A stretch of DNA of 64,000 nt, taken from Ignavibacteriales bacterium. Lineage in GTDB: Bacteria; Bacteroidota; Ignavibacteria; Ignavibacteriales; Ignavibacteriaceae. Shown here piece by piece: positions 9,438-18,026 of the stretch. Within the stretch, counting starts at the first letter, position 1; every line of letters starts with the position of its first letter. Made by a program: the position numbers and the translations under genes. The DNA lies in assembly GCA_016700155.1 (NCBI GenBank), contig CP065001.1:4526001-4590000 (forward strand), given 5' to 3'. The notes under the pieces were generated by a model. That model was not told the origin of the DNA and searched no databases. It saw only the letters and a list, made by a program, of their open reading frames with translations.

Positions 9438-9850
9438 TGAAAATAGCTAAAGAGTTTAAATGGGAAATGGGTCACAGACTGCCTGAACATTTCGGACAGT
9501 GTAAAAATATACATGGACATTCCTACAAGATGAGAATTGAACTTGAAGGTGAGCCCGATGAATCGGGAATGGTTATGGATTATTATATTCTTGAAAAAAT
9601 TATACAGCCGGTGATTGAAAAACTTGATCATGCTTTTCTGGTTTATAGAGAGGATAAAGAAGTGATTGCATTTCTTGATAACCTGAATTCAAAAAAAGTG
9701 GTCGTGGATTTTCAATCAACAGTTGAAAATCTGGTAAGTTACTTTCTTGCGGAATTAAGTAATTCAAAATTTCCTGAGAATGTAAAAGCTGTTTCCGTAA
9801 GAGTGCATGAAACAGCAGATGATTTTGCTGAAGACTCAATCAAACTTTAG
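9437..9850 (+). CDS. queD: 6-carboxytetrahydropterin synthase
   Basis: A 137-residue member of the PTPS/QueD family, which converts 7,8-dihydroneopterin triphosphate to 6-carboxytetrahydropterin. The zinc ligands are visible as His in GHRLPEH and the pair in HGHSY. The catalytic Cys is in GQCKNIHGH, and the VMDYYILEKII and LDHAFL motifs follow. It sits between queE and truA with no spacing, so all three are tRNA-modification genes in one transcript. QueC and QueF are not in this window. Confidence 0.95.
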   Translation: MKIAKEFKWEMGHRLPEHFGQCKNIHGHSYKMRIELEGEPDESGMVMDYYILEKIIQPVIEKLDHAFLVYREDKEVIAFLDNLNSKKVVVDFQSTVENLVSYFLAELSNSKFPENVKAVSVRVHETADDFAEDSIKL

Positions 9851-10708
9851 TTGAGTAAAAGAATGTCAATGATCCCTCAAAAAAATTCCGCAAAGAATTC
9901 CAGGAAATTCAAACTTTATATTGAATATGATGGAACACGTTACAGCGGCTGGCAAAAACAGCAAAACGCGAGAACGGTTCAGGGGGAATTATTAAAATCC
10001 GCAACGAAAGTATTTGGTAAAGAACGGGTAGATATCCAGGGTTCAGGAAGAACTGACAGCGGTGTGCATGCAATTTGTCAGGTCGCACATCTGGAAGTGA
10101 AAACAATGCTTGCACCAGAAATTATCAGGATGAAAATGAATGATAATCTTCCTTACGATATTAATATCCTTGAAATTGAAAAAGCAAACCCAAATTTTCA
10201 CGCACGCCATGATGCAGTAAGCAGGGTATATCTTTACCAGGTTTCAACAAGAAGAACCGCCTTTGGAAAGAATTATGTCTGGTGGATAAAAGATAAATTA
10301 AATTTAAAGGCAATGGAATCAGCGGCTGCATTATTTCAGGGTATGCATGATTTCTATTCATTTTGTGAAAAGGATCCGGAAGAAAAATCAACCAAGGTAT
10401 TGATAGAAGGTATTGAACTAATAACTGAAGGAGATCTTATACTCTTCCGGATTACAGGCTCACACTTTCTTTGGAAAATGGTAAGAAGAATTATTGGAGT
10501 TCTTATTGAAGTTGGAAGAGGGAAATTGAACGAATCAAAGATTCACGATTTCCTAAACCGGCAAAGTAATGAACCAGCTAAATACACAGCTCCTCCTTCA
10601 GGACTTTTCCTTTATAGAGTAGACTACAGTAAATCATCGATAAAAGAAAATTTACAATCAGTACTCCCTGCTAAACCATTTCAAACCCAGCTGCATTCCG
10701 GCAAATAA
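9851..10708 (+). CDS. truA: tRNA pseudouridine synthase A
   Basis: A TruA family enzyme that makes pseudouridine at positions 38-40 of the tRNA anticodon arm. The RNA-binding start YIEYDGTRYSGWQKQ and the catalytic Asp in GSGRTDSGVHA are intact, as is the later LWKMVRRIIGVL. From TTG at 9851 it has 285 residues, longer than the usual 245-270, so a start at ATG 9863 or 9869 is also possible. TTG directly follows the queD stop. The C-terminal tail after FLYRVDY is an unconserved extension of about 30 residues. Confidence 0.93.
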   Translation: MSKRMSMIPQKNSAKNSRKFKLYIEYDGTRYSGWQKQQNARTVQGELLKSATKVFGKERVDIQGSGRTDSGVHAICQVAHLEVKTMLAPEIIRMKMNDNLPYDINILEIEKANPNFHARHDAVSRVYLYQVSTRRTAFGKNYVWWIKDKLNLKAMESAAALFQGMHDFYSFCEKDPEEKSTKVLIEGIELITEGDLILFRITGSHFLWKMVRRIIGVLIEVGRGKLNESKIHDFLNRQSNEPAKYTAPPSGLFLYRVDYSKSSIKENLQSVLPAKPFQTQLHSGK

Positions 10709-10715
10709 AAACTGC

Positions 10716-10744
10716 TTGACTTTCATTCCTTCTACGCTTAATTA
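10716..10744 (+). promoter_or_regulatory. Candidate sigma-70-type promoter of the T9SS cargo gene
   Basis: TTGACT (10716-10721) and TAATTA (10739-10744) are separated by 17 bases and lie about 35 bases before the start codon at 10779, just after the truA stop. The -10 box is only a partial match. Confidence 0.4.
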
Positions 10745-10778
10745 TTAATCAGTATTTTCATGAAAATAGGAGGCAGCA

Positions 10779-12422
10779 ATGAAGTACTTGATTTTGACCA
10801 TTGTCCTATTGTTATCATCCTCAATTCCTGCACAGAAATCATCACAAAAAATTACAGCTAACGACCACTATAATTATATCTCAATTAATAATATCAAGAT
10901 GTGGGTATCCAACAACGGAGATGGCTCCCACGATCCATATACAGACGGCAACGGGTTCTACTGGCCTGGCGGAGAGAATGCATTGAAGAGCGCAGTATTT
11001 GAAGATGGTTTGGTTTGGGGAGGAAAAATAAACGGAGAAATATATTTTAACGGGAACACACATCGTCAGGGATTACAGGCTGGGAAAATAGTTAGCCACG
11101 GAATTGCAGATGAACCGGCACAATCCAGGTACAGAGTTTATAAAATCAGGAAGGATTGGAATGAACTACCCTTAGCTTTAAGAGAATCCTACAGAAAAGA
11201 TTTTGAAGAATGGCCTGTTGAAGATGGCGCACTTTACTATGATTACAACAATGACGGAAAGTTCAGCAAAACTATTGATCAACCATTATTTGAGGGTGAT
11301 GAAGTCTTATGGTACGTCGCAAATGATCTTGATCCTGCAAGAGCAACATTTACATTTGGAACACTTCCAATAGGACTTGAATTTCAAACGACAGTCTACG
11401 CTTTTAAGAATGCGGGAGTGTTAAATGATGTTGTGTTCAAAAAGTATAGAATTATTAATAAGGGAAATAATTTAGTTGATAGTATGTACTTCGGTTACTG
11501 GTCAGATCCCGATCTTGGTGACGCAAATGATGACTATATCGGATGTGATACAATTCTTAACCTTGGATATTGTTACAATGGAGATAGTGAAGATGGTGAT
11601 GGCACTGGAAATTCATATGGCAATCAACCTCCGTCAGTGGGATATAGATTAGTTCAAGGACCAATAATTGAAAGTTTAGGAACTGATAGCGCAAGATTTA
11701 AACGTGGATGGATAAATGGATTCAAAAATATAGATATGTCGTCATTTACATTTCAAGTTAATCCCCCAATCGGACCATTCCCAGGTCCAGGTGCAATTGA
11801 ATGGTATAATTATTTGAAAGGTTATGTGTGGGATGGCACTCCTTTTATTGATCCAAACACCGGAATAGCAACTCACTTTTGTCTATCAGGAGATCCCGTT
11901 GCAGGTACAGGTTGGTATGAAGGCCCTGGATGGCAAATGGGTCCAGCTCCAGGTGAGCGTCGTCTGTTAATGGGTTTCGGCCCAATAACTTTTGCCCCGG
12001 GAGATACACAGGAAGTTGTAATTGCGATAATTATAGCTCGAGGTTCAGACAATATTCAAAGTGTGGCAGAGTTAAAGAAAAAAGCCATTACAGTTCAAAA
12101 GTTCTTTGATCTGTACCAGCCGGAATTGGTCAATATCCACTATGAGTATCCAAAGCCGGAATATTATTACATCGGTCAGAATTATCCAAACCCGTTCAAC
12201 CCAAGCACAAAGATAAAGTATGAGCTGCCGGTTTCGGGACTTGTTACACTTAAAGTCTATGACATTCTCGGTAATGTAGTAGAAACTCTTGTTAATCAGG
12301 AACAAACTGCGGGAGAGTATGAAGTCGAGTTCAAATCAGAAGGACTGGCTTCGGGTATCTATTTTTATCAGATCAGTTCACGAGAATTCACCCGAACAAA
12401 GAAGATGATCCTGCAAAGATGA
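10779..12422 (+). CDS. Secreted protein with T9SS C-terminal sorting domain
   Basis: A 547-residue exported protein. A signal peptide (MKYLILTIVLLLSSSIPAQ) is followed by a long region with no family I recognise. It is rich in Gly, Asp, Tyr and Trp, with stretches such as YYDYNNDGKFSKT and DPDLGDANDDYIGCD that look like calcium-binding Asp-rich loops. The last 85 or so residues form a type IX sorting domain: QNYPNPFNPSTKIKYELP, then LKVYDILGNVVETLV, and a final GIYFYQI...KKMILQR. It should be moved across the outer membrane and attached to or released from the surface. AGGAGG precedes the ATG. Function beyond secretion is unknown. Confidence 0.85.
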   Translation: MKYLILTIVLLLSSSIPAQKSSQKITANDHYNYISINNIKMWVSNNGDGSHDPYTDGNGFYWPGGENALKSAVFEDGLVWGGKINGEIYFNGNTHRQGLQAGKIVSHGIADEPAQSRYRVYKIRKDWNELPLALRESYRKDFEEWPVEDGALYYDYNNDGKFSKTIDQPLFEGDEVLWYVANDLDPARATFTFGTLPIGLEFQTTVYAFKNAGVLNDVVFKKYRIINKGNNLVDSMYFGYWSDPDLGDANDDYIGCDTILNLGYCYNGDSEDGDGTGNSYGNQPPSVGYRLVQGPIIESLGTDSARFKRGWINGFKNIDMSSFTFQVNPPIGPFPGPGAIEWYNYLKGYVWDGTPFIDPNTGIATHFCLSGDPVAGTGWYEGPGWQMGPAPGERRLLMGFGPITFAPGDTQEVVIAIIIARGSDNIQSVAELKKKAITVQKFFDLYQPELVNIHYEYPKPEYYYIGQNYPNPFNPSTKIKYELPVSGLVTLKVYDILGNVVETLVNQEQTAGEYEVEFKSEGLASGIYFYQISSREFTRTKKMILQR

Positions 12423-12449
12423 AGAATGAGTTGCGATACGATTCAGGTT

Positions 12450-12570
12450 TTCGACTTTAAAGCCATTAAGGTCGAATATTTGAAACATCTGATACCTTAG
12501 GCGGCACCCTCTGCCCGGATTGTTTGTTCAGAACACCACCCTTAAATTTGAGGTGTCAAATTCAAACAAT
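12450..12570 (+). promoter_or_regulatory. Structured RNA leader upstream of rlpA (candidate cis-regulatory RNA)
   Basis: Three potential hairpins lie in line. At 12450-12476 there is a 10-bp stem (TTCGACTTTA with TAAGGTCGAA, one G-U) around a 7-base loop. At 12503-12515 there is a short GGCA/TGCC hairpin. At 12519-12570 ATTGTTTG pairs with CAAACAAT and encloses an inner ACACC/GGTGT stem. The ribosome-binding site follows directly. The first hairpin could alternatively end the upstream gene. I could not match it to a known riboswitch class. Confidence 0.4.
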
Positions 12571-12587
12571 AATTAGAGAGGTATTTA

Positions 12588-13082
12588 TTGAAATCATTAA
12601 CGAAGATGTTCTTAATCTTGGTTATGATATCACTGGTCGGATTCACAATTGTTAAGTCAGAAAAGACGGTCTCAGCAGAACCGGTGATGGATACAGAAAC
12701 AATTCCAGTTAATGAAGAAGAGAACTTACCCAATACATCATTGATCGACTTTACCAGCATAGGCGACATGAAAGCTTCTTGGTACGGACCTGGATTTCAC
12801 GGTAAAATAACTGCAAATGGTGAAATTTATGATCAAATGGCGTATACAGCAGCACACAAAAAACTAAAATTTGGCACTTTATTGAAGATTACTAATCCGA
12901 AAAATGAAAAATCGGTTATAGTAAGAATCAATGACCGCGGACCTTACATTCACGGCAGACAGCTTGATCTATCCAAAGCAGCTGCAATTGAACTAGGGAT
13001 ACTCCGTAAAGGTGTTGCCAAATTAAAAGTCGAGGAGATCACACTAAAGGGAGTCAATTTCCCTGTTATAACATTAAATTGA
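12588..13082 (+). CDS. rlpA: RlpA-like septal-ring/DPBB-domain protein
   Basis: A 164-residue exported protein. A signal-like hydrophobic segment (about residues 7-22) is followed by a linker and a double-psi beta-barrel domain with the RlpA signatures ASWYGPGFHGKITANGE, AAHKKLKFGTLLKI and VRINDRGPYIHGRQLDLSKAAA. RlpA proteins bind denuded peptidoglycan, and some are lytic transglycosylases; no SPOR domain is present here. The start TTG at 12588 follows GAGAGG; ATG at 12606 is the alternative. A structured leader precedes the gene and a strong terminator follows, so it is transcribed alone. Confidence 0.85.
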   Translation: MKSLTKMFLILVMISLVGFTIVKSEKTVSAEPVMDTETIPVNEEENLPNTSLIDFTSIGDMKASWYGPGFHGKITANGEIYDQMAYTAAHKKLKFGTLLKITNPKNEKSVIVRINDRGPYIHGRQLDLSKAAAIELGILRKGVAKLKVEEITLKGVNFPVITLN

Positions 13083-13102
13083 GTTAAGTAGATTAACTGT
13101 CT

Positions 13103-13128
13103 AACCCGGTCAATAGCCGGGTTTTTTT
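13103..13128 (+). terminator. Rho-independent terminator after rlpA
   Basis: AACCCGG and CCGGGTT form a 7-bp G+C-rich stem with a 7-base loop, directly followed by a run of T residues. Confidence 0.85.
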
Positions 13129-13221
13129 ATTTTAAAGTTAAAACAAGATTTCAGTAGTCAGTTTTATTCAATCTCTAAAAAGTGTAATTTAAGGCAAGTT
13201 GAATCAGAAAGGGAACTAACT

Positions 13222-13950
13222 ATGAAAAAATCCATTTTTACTATCCTGATCACAATTGTTTTCTCGTCGTTAACTTTTTCCCAATTGTCAGTCAAAGTCG
13301 GAGGCGGTTTAGGTTACGTAACACCTTCAGGGGATTATAGCGGGAATACAACGGAATTTTATAATGGTACCAAGTACGGGTTAAGTTCCGGTTTCAATCT
13401 TCACCTGAAGGCAAAAGTTGAAGTCTTATCAATCTCATTAAAGGGAGAGCTGGATTATTCAAGCTTCTCAAATGACGGTAATGCGACATCCACACAGGAT
13501 AAGGTTGAACTTTCACATAAGATTTTGTCTTTGAGAGTCGGACCTGAATTCAAAATAAATATTCCAATGGTTCCAATAACTCCATACGTTGACGCAAATG
13601 TGGCATTTAACACAATTTCCGGGGAAGTTTCATTCCAGGGAGTTCAAAGAGTGCCGAGCAGAACCTACGAGATTCCATCCGAATCCCGGATCGGGTTTGG
13701 TTTCGGTGGAGGTGTCGAAATCTCCTTAGGCCCGGTTATGACTCTTGATGCAGGTATCCACTATAACCTGGTTAACCCGATTGGCAAAGAATATAAAAGC
13801 GTACCCTCATTTGACAGAGTTGATGCCTATACTTCTTTAAACGATGAAAAAGATCCGCTCTACAATTCTTCAGATGATAAAACTGTGGTTGCGAATGCGA
13901 GAAGCATTAATAACCTTCAGTTTACGCTTTCTGTATTATTCGGGTTCTAA
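13222..13950 (+). CDS. Outer-membrane beta-barrel protein
   Basis: A 242-residue protein with a signal peptide (MKKSIFTILITIVFSSLTFSQ). The mature part is made of amphipathic strands (LSVKVGGGLGYVTP, LRVGPEFKIN, GFGFGGGVEISLGPVMTLDAG) and ends in VLFGF, a terminal Phe recognised by the barrel assembly machinery. It resembles the general porin-like/OmpA-barrel class of Bacteroidota; no specific family is recognised. AAAGGGA precedes the ATG. The miaE gene starts 5 bases after the stop, so the two may be co-transcribed although their roles look unrelated. Confidence 0.7.
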   Translation: MKKSIFTILITIVFSSLTFSQLSVKVGGGLGYVTPSGDYSGNTTEFYNGTKYGLSSGFNLHLKAKVEVLSISLKGELDYSSFSNDGNATSTQDKVELSHKILSLRVGPEFKINIPMVPITPYVDANVAFNTISGEVSFQGVQRVPSRTYEIPSESRIGFGFGGGVEISLGPVMTLDAGIHYNLVNPIGKEYKSVPSFDRVDAYTSLNDEKDPLYNSSDDKTVVANARSINNLQFTLSVLFGF

Positions 13951-13955
13951 TATTA

Positions 13956-14531
13956 ATGTTGTGTCTGAAAAATTCTACTAATGATGAATGGATAAGGACT
14001 GCGATATCAAACATTGATGCAGTCATTATGGATCATGCGCATTGTGAGAAGAAAGCTGCAGGAACAGGAATGAGTCTTTTGTCCAGCTATCCTGAGTATA
14101 CTGAGATCTCGTTAACAATGTCAGATCTGATTGAAGAAGAAATCGGGCATTACCGGTCAGTAATTCAGATTCTGAATTCAAAGGGAATCACTCTCGGCAA
14201 GGATAAAGGCGATCCTTATGTAAAAGAATTGATGACACACCTTAGGACAAGTGAACCAGGACGAATGCTTGACAGGCTGATTGTATCGGGTCTTATAGAA
14301 GCAAGATCATGTGAACGGCTGCAACTGCTGGGGGAAAACATCCCTGATGATGAACTTAAAGAATTTTATAAAGACCTCGCAGCATCGGAGGCGGGCCACT
14401 ATGTTACATTTATTAAATTAGCAAAGCTTTATTTTGATGATAAGGAAGTTCAGGTTAGACTTGATGAACTCTCTACTATTGAAGCAAAAATCGTCAAACG
14501 ACTTCCGAATCATCCTTCTATTCACGGATAA
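13956..14531 (+). CDS. miaE: tRNA-(2-methylthio-N6-isopentenyl-A37) hydroxylase
   Basis: A 191-residue ferritin-like diiron enzyme of the MiaE family, which hydroxylates ms2i6A37 of tRNA using oxygen. The diiron ligands are visible: Glu in DHAHCEKKAA, the EEEIGHY motif, Glu in GLIEARSCERL and the ASEAGHY motif. The dependence on oxygen suggests that the organism meets oxygen. The ATG lies 5 bases after the barrel protein stop. Length and motifs match the family well. Confidence 0.88.
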   Translation: MLCLKNSTNDEWIRTAISNIDAVIMDHAHCEKKAAGTGMSLLSSYPEYTEISLTMSDLIEEEIGHYRSVIQILNSKGITLGKDKGDPYVKELMTHLRTSEPGRMLDRLIVSGLIEARSCERLQLLGENIPDDELKEFYKDLAASEAGHYVTFIKLAKLYFDDKEVQVRLDELSTIEAKIVKRLPNHPSIHG

Positions 14532-14548
14532 ATTCTACTGGAAAAATT

Positions 14549-15112
14549 TTGAGTAAAAAACTAAATCTCGGCTGCGGAAAGGATATTAAAGAAGGTTACA
14601 TCAATATTGATATTGTTGATTATGGCGGCAATATGATCCACGACATCAACACATTCCCGTACCCTTTTGAAGCGAACACATTTGATGAAATCTATGCGTC
14701 GCATGTTCTTGAGCATATAGATAACTTTAATAAAACTCTTACAGAACTTTACAGGATTCTAAAACCAAACGGGTTGCTGATAGTCTATGCGCCATTTTTT
14801 CTTAATACAAAATATTTTGGTGACCCGGACCATAAGATTCCATTTTCAATAAGAACGTTTGATAACTATGAATATATAGGAAACAAGAAACTTAAGTTTT
14901 ATGAGAAATGGAAATTAAATCACCGCACAAACTATGAAACCGGTGCGCAATTTGAAGTGCTGGAGAAAAAATTTATCACATCTCATTTCTCAGCTTTAAA
15001 GTGGATGGATATTATCGTAAACATTGAACCTGTTATGTATGAAAGATTTTTCTCCGGAATTTTTTCGCCTGAAGAAGTTTATTTTAAACTTAGAGCAGTT
15101 AAAAATGGTTAA
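14549..15112 (+). CDS. Class I SAM-dependent methyltransferase
   Basis: A 187-residue methyltransferase. The SAM-binding motif I is LNLGCGKDIKEGYINID at the N-terminus, the acidic motif follows, and DEIYASHVLEHIDNFNKTLTELYRILKPNG is the typical Methyltransf_11 middle. Such stand-alone enzymes often act on sugars or lipids in envelope loci; the substrate here is not evident. The start is TTG at 14549. The 3' end overlaps the convergent DUF423 gene by four bases. Confidence 0.8.
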   Translation: MSKKLNLGCGKDIKEGYINIDIVDYGGNMIHDINTFPYPFEANTFDEIYASHVLEHIDNFNKTLTELYRILKPNGLLIVYAPFFLNTKYFGDPDHKIPFSIRTFDNYEYIGNKKLKFYEKWKLNHRTNYETGAQFEVLEKKFITSHFSALKWMDIIVNIEPVMYERFFSGIFSPEEVYFKLRAVKNG

Positions 15113-15483
15113 CTAATAGTTTTATTATGAACGGCTTTAATGATTATCAGAAGCCAGCCAACAAGAAATGATACTCCGCCAACCGGAGTAATCATTGCAA
15201 TTATTTTAACTCCCGACAAAGTATAAGCATAAAGTGAAAACGAAAACAAAATAATACCCACGCTCATAAATATTGCAGCAACGTTAAACTCTTTTCTGCC
15301 GGATAAGCCAATCGCTAGAATTACAACTGAGTGAATTAGTTGATACAATACACCAGTCCTGAAAACTTCCAGAAGTTCAGGAGTCAGGAGATTCTTTAAT
15401 CCGTGAGCGCCAAAGGCACCTAATGCAACTCCGAAAAATCCAAATACTCCCCCTGTAAAAATTATTTTTTTATCTGTATTCAT
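15109..15483 (-). CDS. DUF423 family small membrane protein
   Basis: A 124-residue protein with four predicted membrane helices and the DUF423 (YgdD-like) hallmarks: GFFGVALGAFGAHGLK near the start and a conserved YQLIHSVVILAIGL helix. The function of the family is unknown. It is a single gene, convergent with the methyltransferase. The start ATG is preceded by GAAAGAAT, a weak ribosome-binding site. Confidence 0.85.
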   Translation of the reverse strand: MNTDKKIIFTGGVFGFFGVALGAFGAHGLKNLLTPELLEVFRTGVLYQLIHSVVILAIGLSGRKEFNVAAIFMSVGIILFSFSLYAYTLSGVKIIAMITPVGGVSFLVGWLLIIIKAVHNKTIS

Positions 15484-15585
15484 ATTCTTTCCAAAAGCTG
15501 ATTATTACTACGACAATTCCATTGAATAGTTACAACAAAAATTACTAAATTGAAAACAATTTTTATTAACAACTCAAAAACTAAA

Positions 15586-15927
15586 ATGAAAAAAATTCAA
15601 AAGTTAATTTTACCATTACTGCTTATTGCAGGAGCCTATCTTATATATTCAGTATACTTTACAAAATCGAAAGGGTTGGGATCGTTTTCAGACTTTGACC
15701 CTAACAACAATGCGGTTAAAGATATTCGTGTTGTGCTGGTAATTGACAGAGGCATCACCAGCACACCTGATGGGGGTGCAGTTTTTTTTGCTGAAGACCG
15801 GAACAAATCTGTTGTTCAGGTGAATGCCGATAAAATTCCATCAGGTTTAAATGGTGCATCAATAGTTGTTCTAAAAGGTCACCTGACCCAAAGCGGATTT
15901 CATGCCCACGCAGTTGAGATTGAATAA
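15586..15927 (+). CDS. Small membrane-anchored periplasmic protein, possibly OB-fold
   Basis: The frame is open from a TTG at 15550, but ATG at 15586 begins the natural N-terminus (MKKIQKLILPLLLIAGAYLIYSVYF), giving 113 residues. One membrane anchor is followed by a soluble domain with VVLVIDRGITSTPDGGAVFFAED and the ending GLNGASIVVLKGHLTQSGFHAHAVEIE. The size, topology and the G-x-V-V-x-x-G-x3-x-x-G-F-x-A ending recall CcmE, the periplasmic haem chaperone, but I see no clear haem-binding His motif. The homology is therefore only a suggestion. The stop overlaps the uvrB start by one base. Confidence 0.6.
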   Translation: MKKIQKLILPLLLIAGAYLIYSVYFTKSKGLGSFSDFDPNNNAVKDIRVVLVIDRGITSTPDGGAVFFAEDRNKSVVQVNADKIPSGLNGASIVVLKGHLTQSGFHAHAVEIE

Positions 15928-17942
15928 TGTCAGAAAAGTTTGAACTCGTTTCACATTACAAACCTTCCGGCGATCAACCTGAAGCAATTAAACAGCTTGA
16001 ACAGGGAATCAGGAGAGGGGATAAGTTTCAGACGTTGCTTGGTGTAACAGGCAGCGGAAAAACATTCACAATCTCAAATGTCATCGCTGAAATTAATAAA
16101 CCGACCCTGATAATCTCACATAATAAAACTCTTGCCGCTCAGTTGTACTCCGAGTTTAAAGGATTCTTTCCCAAAAATGCCGTGGAGTTTTTTATAAGCT
16201 ACTATGACTATTATCAGCCGGAAGCTTATGTTGTATCGAGTGATCTTTATATAGAAAAAGATTTTTCAGTCAACGAAGAAATTGACAGGCTCAGACTCAA
16301 AGCAACAACCTCATTAATTGAAGGGCGCAACGATGTGCTTATTGTTGCGAGTGTAAGTTGTATTTATGGCATCGGTGCGCCTCAGGAATACGCAAATCAG
16401 ATTATCTTTTTGAAAAAAAGTCAGCAGATTCAAAGGAAAAAACTTTTAAGAGAATTGATAGATATTCACTATGTCCGTAATGATTCAGACTTTAACCGCG
16501 GAACGTTCAGAGCCAGAGGTGATGTTGTTGAAATAATACCAGCTTATCAATATGATGAAGCAATAAGAATTGAATTCTGGGATGATGAAATTGAAAAACT
16601 TTCAATCATTGATTCAATCACAGGAGATGTGCTGAAAGAAGTTGATTCAACCCCGATCTATCCCGCAAAATATTTCGTTACAAACCGCGAGCAGACTCAA
16701 AAAGCTATTTATACCATTGAGGAAGAACTTGATGAACGATTAAAATATTTTCGTTCACAGGAAAAATATCTTGAAGCACAGCGTCTTGAACAGCGTACAA
16801 AATTTGATATAGAAATGATGAAAGAGATAGGATATTGTTCAGGTATAGAAAATTATTCACGACACATGGATGGACGTGCGGCTGGCTCAAGACCGTATAA
16901 TCTTTTTGATTATTTCCCTAAAGACTTTTTATTGATAATTGATGAATCTCATGTAACCGTTCCGCAATTGCGTGCTATGTACAATGGCGACCGTGCAAGA
17001 AAAGAAACTCTTGTTGAACATGGTTTCCGTCTTCCATCAGCACTTGATAACAGACCGATGAAGTATGATGAGTTTATGAGCATGCTTAACCAGGTTATTT
17101 TTGTCAGCGCGACACCCTCTGATTATGAACTTGAAAAAAGCGGCGGTATAATTGTTGAACAGATTATTCGTCCTACAGGTCTTCTTGATCCTGAAATTGA
17201 AGTCCGCCCGATCAAAGGACAGATCGATGATCTTATAAAAGAAATAAGAGACCGTGCGGCAAGACAGGAAAGAGTTCTTGTTACGACTCTTACAAAAAAA
17301 ATGGCAGAAGATCTTTCCGATTATCTTGATAAAATAAATATCCGGGTGCGTTACATTCATAGTGATATTGATGCGCTTGAACGCGTTGAAATACTCCGTG
17401 ATCTTCGTCTGGGTGAATTTGATGTGCTCGTTGGTGTTAACCTGTTAAGAGAAGGACTTGATCTTCCTGAAGTTTCACTTGTTGCAATTATCGATGCCGA
17501 CAAAGAAGGGTTTTTAAGAAGTGAAAGATCATTAATGCAGACCGCAGGAAGAACAGCAAGGAATGTGAACGGCAAAGTGATTATGTACGCTGATATAATT
17601 ACTAATTCCATGAAAAAAACAATTGATGAGACTAACAGAAGAAGAATCCTTCAGATTGAATACAACGAAGTGAATAAGATTACACCGCAAACGGTTTATA
17701 AAAGTATGGAAGAAATTCTTTCTTCAACTTCAATTGCTGATGTAAGAAAGAAGGAAGAAAAAGAGAGCTTCAGTTTTTCAAAGGTAGCTGAGCCTGTTTT
17801 AAAGTATATGAGTATTGACCAGAAAAAAGATTTGATTGAACAACTGACCGAACAAATGTACCAGGCGGCAAAAGAACTTGAGTTTGAAAGAGCGGCAGCA
17901 TTAAAAGATGAAATTTCCCGTTTGAAAAAACAACTGGGTTGA
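15927..17942 (+). CDS. uvrB: Excinuclease ABC subunit B
   Basis: A 671-residue UvrB, the damage-verification helicase of nucleotide excision repair. Walker A is GVTGSGKTFT (about residues 41-48). The beta-hairpin motif YYDYYQPEAYV follows, then the DEAD-like box IIDESHVT and helicase motifs V and VI (REGLDLPEVSLVAI, RTARN). The C-terminal UVR motif that binds UvrC is present (AKELEFERAAALKDEI). Length and all motifs match the family. It starts at the last base of the preceding small gene, which suggests translational coupling. Confidence 0.98.
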   Translation: MSEKFELVSHYKPSGDQPEAIKQLEQGIRRGDKFQTLLGVTGSGKTFTISNVIAEINKPTLIISHNKTLAAQLYSEFKGFFPKNAVEFFISYYDYYQPEAYVVSSDLYIEKDFSVNEEIDRLRLKATTSLIEGRNDVLIVASVSCIYGIGAPQEYANQIIFLKKSQQIQRKKLLRELIDIHYVRNDSDFNRGTFRARGDVVEIIPAYQYDEAIRIEFWDDEIEKLSIIDSITGDVLKEVDSTPIYPAKYFVTNREQTQKAIYTIEEELDERLKYFRSQEKYLEAQRLEQRTKFDIEMMKEIGYCSGIENYSRHMDGRAAGSRPYNLFDYFPKDFLLIIDESHVTVPQLRAMYNGDRARKETLVEHGFRLPSALDNRPMKYDEFMSMLNQVIFVSATPSDYELEKSGGIIVEQIIRPTGLLDPEIEVRPIKGQIDDLIKEIRDRAARQERVLVTTLTKKMAEDLSDYLDKINIRVRYIHSDIDALERVEILRDLRLGEFDVLVGVNLLREGLDLPEVSLVAIIDADKEGFLRSERSLMQTAGRTARNVNGKVIMYADIITNSMKKTIDETNRRRILQIEYNEVNKITPQTVYKSMEEILSSTSIADVRKKEEKESFSFSKVAEPVLKYMSIDQKKDLIEQLTEQMYQAAKELEFERAAALKDEISRLKKQLG

Positions 17943-17968
17943 TTTTTTGCAGTTAAATTTTTATAAAC

Positions 17969-17999
17969 TTGAAGTAGTAAATATTAAAGATTATTTTTG
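17969..17999 (+). promoter_or_regulatory. Bacteroidota-type promoter of the Nfu gene
   Basis: TATTTTTG (17992-17999) fits the -7 consensus TAnnTTTG, and a TTG lies 20 bases upstream (17969-17971). It is 27 bases before the Nfu start codon. Confidence 0.55.
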
Positions 18000-18026
18000 T
18001 CCTAAATTCTACTAAGGAGATATTAT

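Noticed and set aside
12450..12587. c-di-AMP (ydaO) riboswitch before rlpA
   Set aside because: The conserved GGGGAC-type and GGGUGAA-type segments of that class are not present, so only a generic structured leader is claimed.
15586..15927. CcmE haem chaperone
   Set aside because: The OB-like ending is suggestive, but no haem-binding His motif and no other ccm genes are near.
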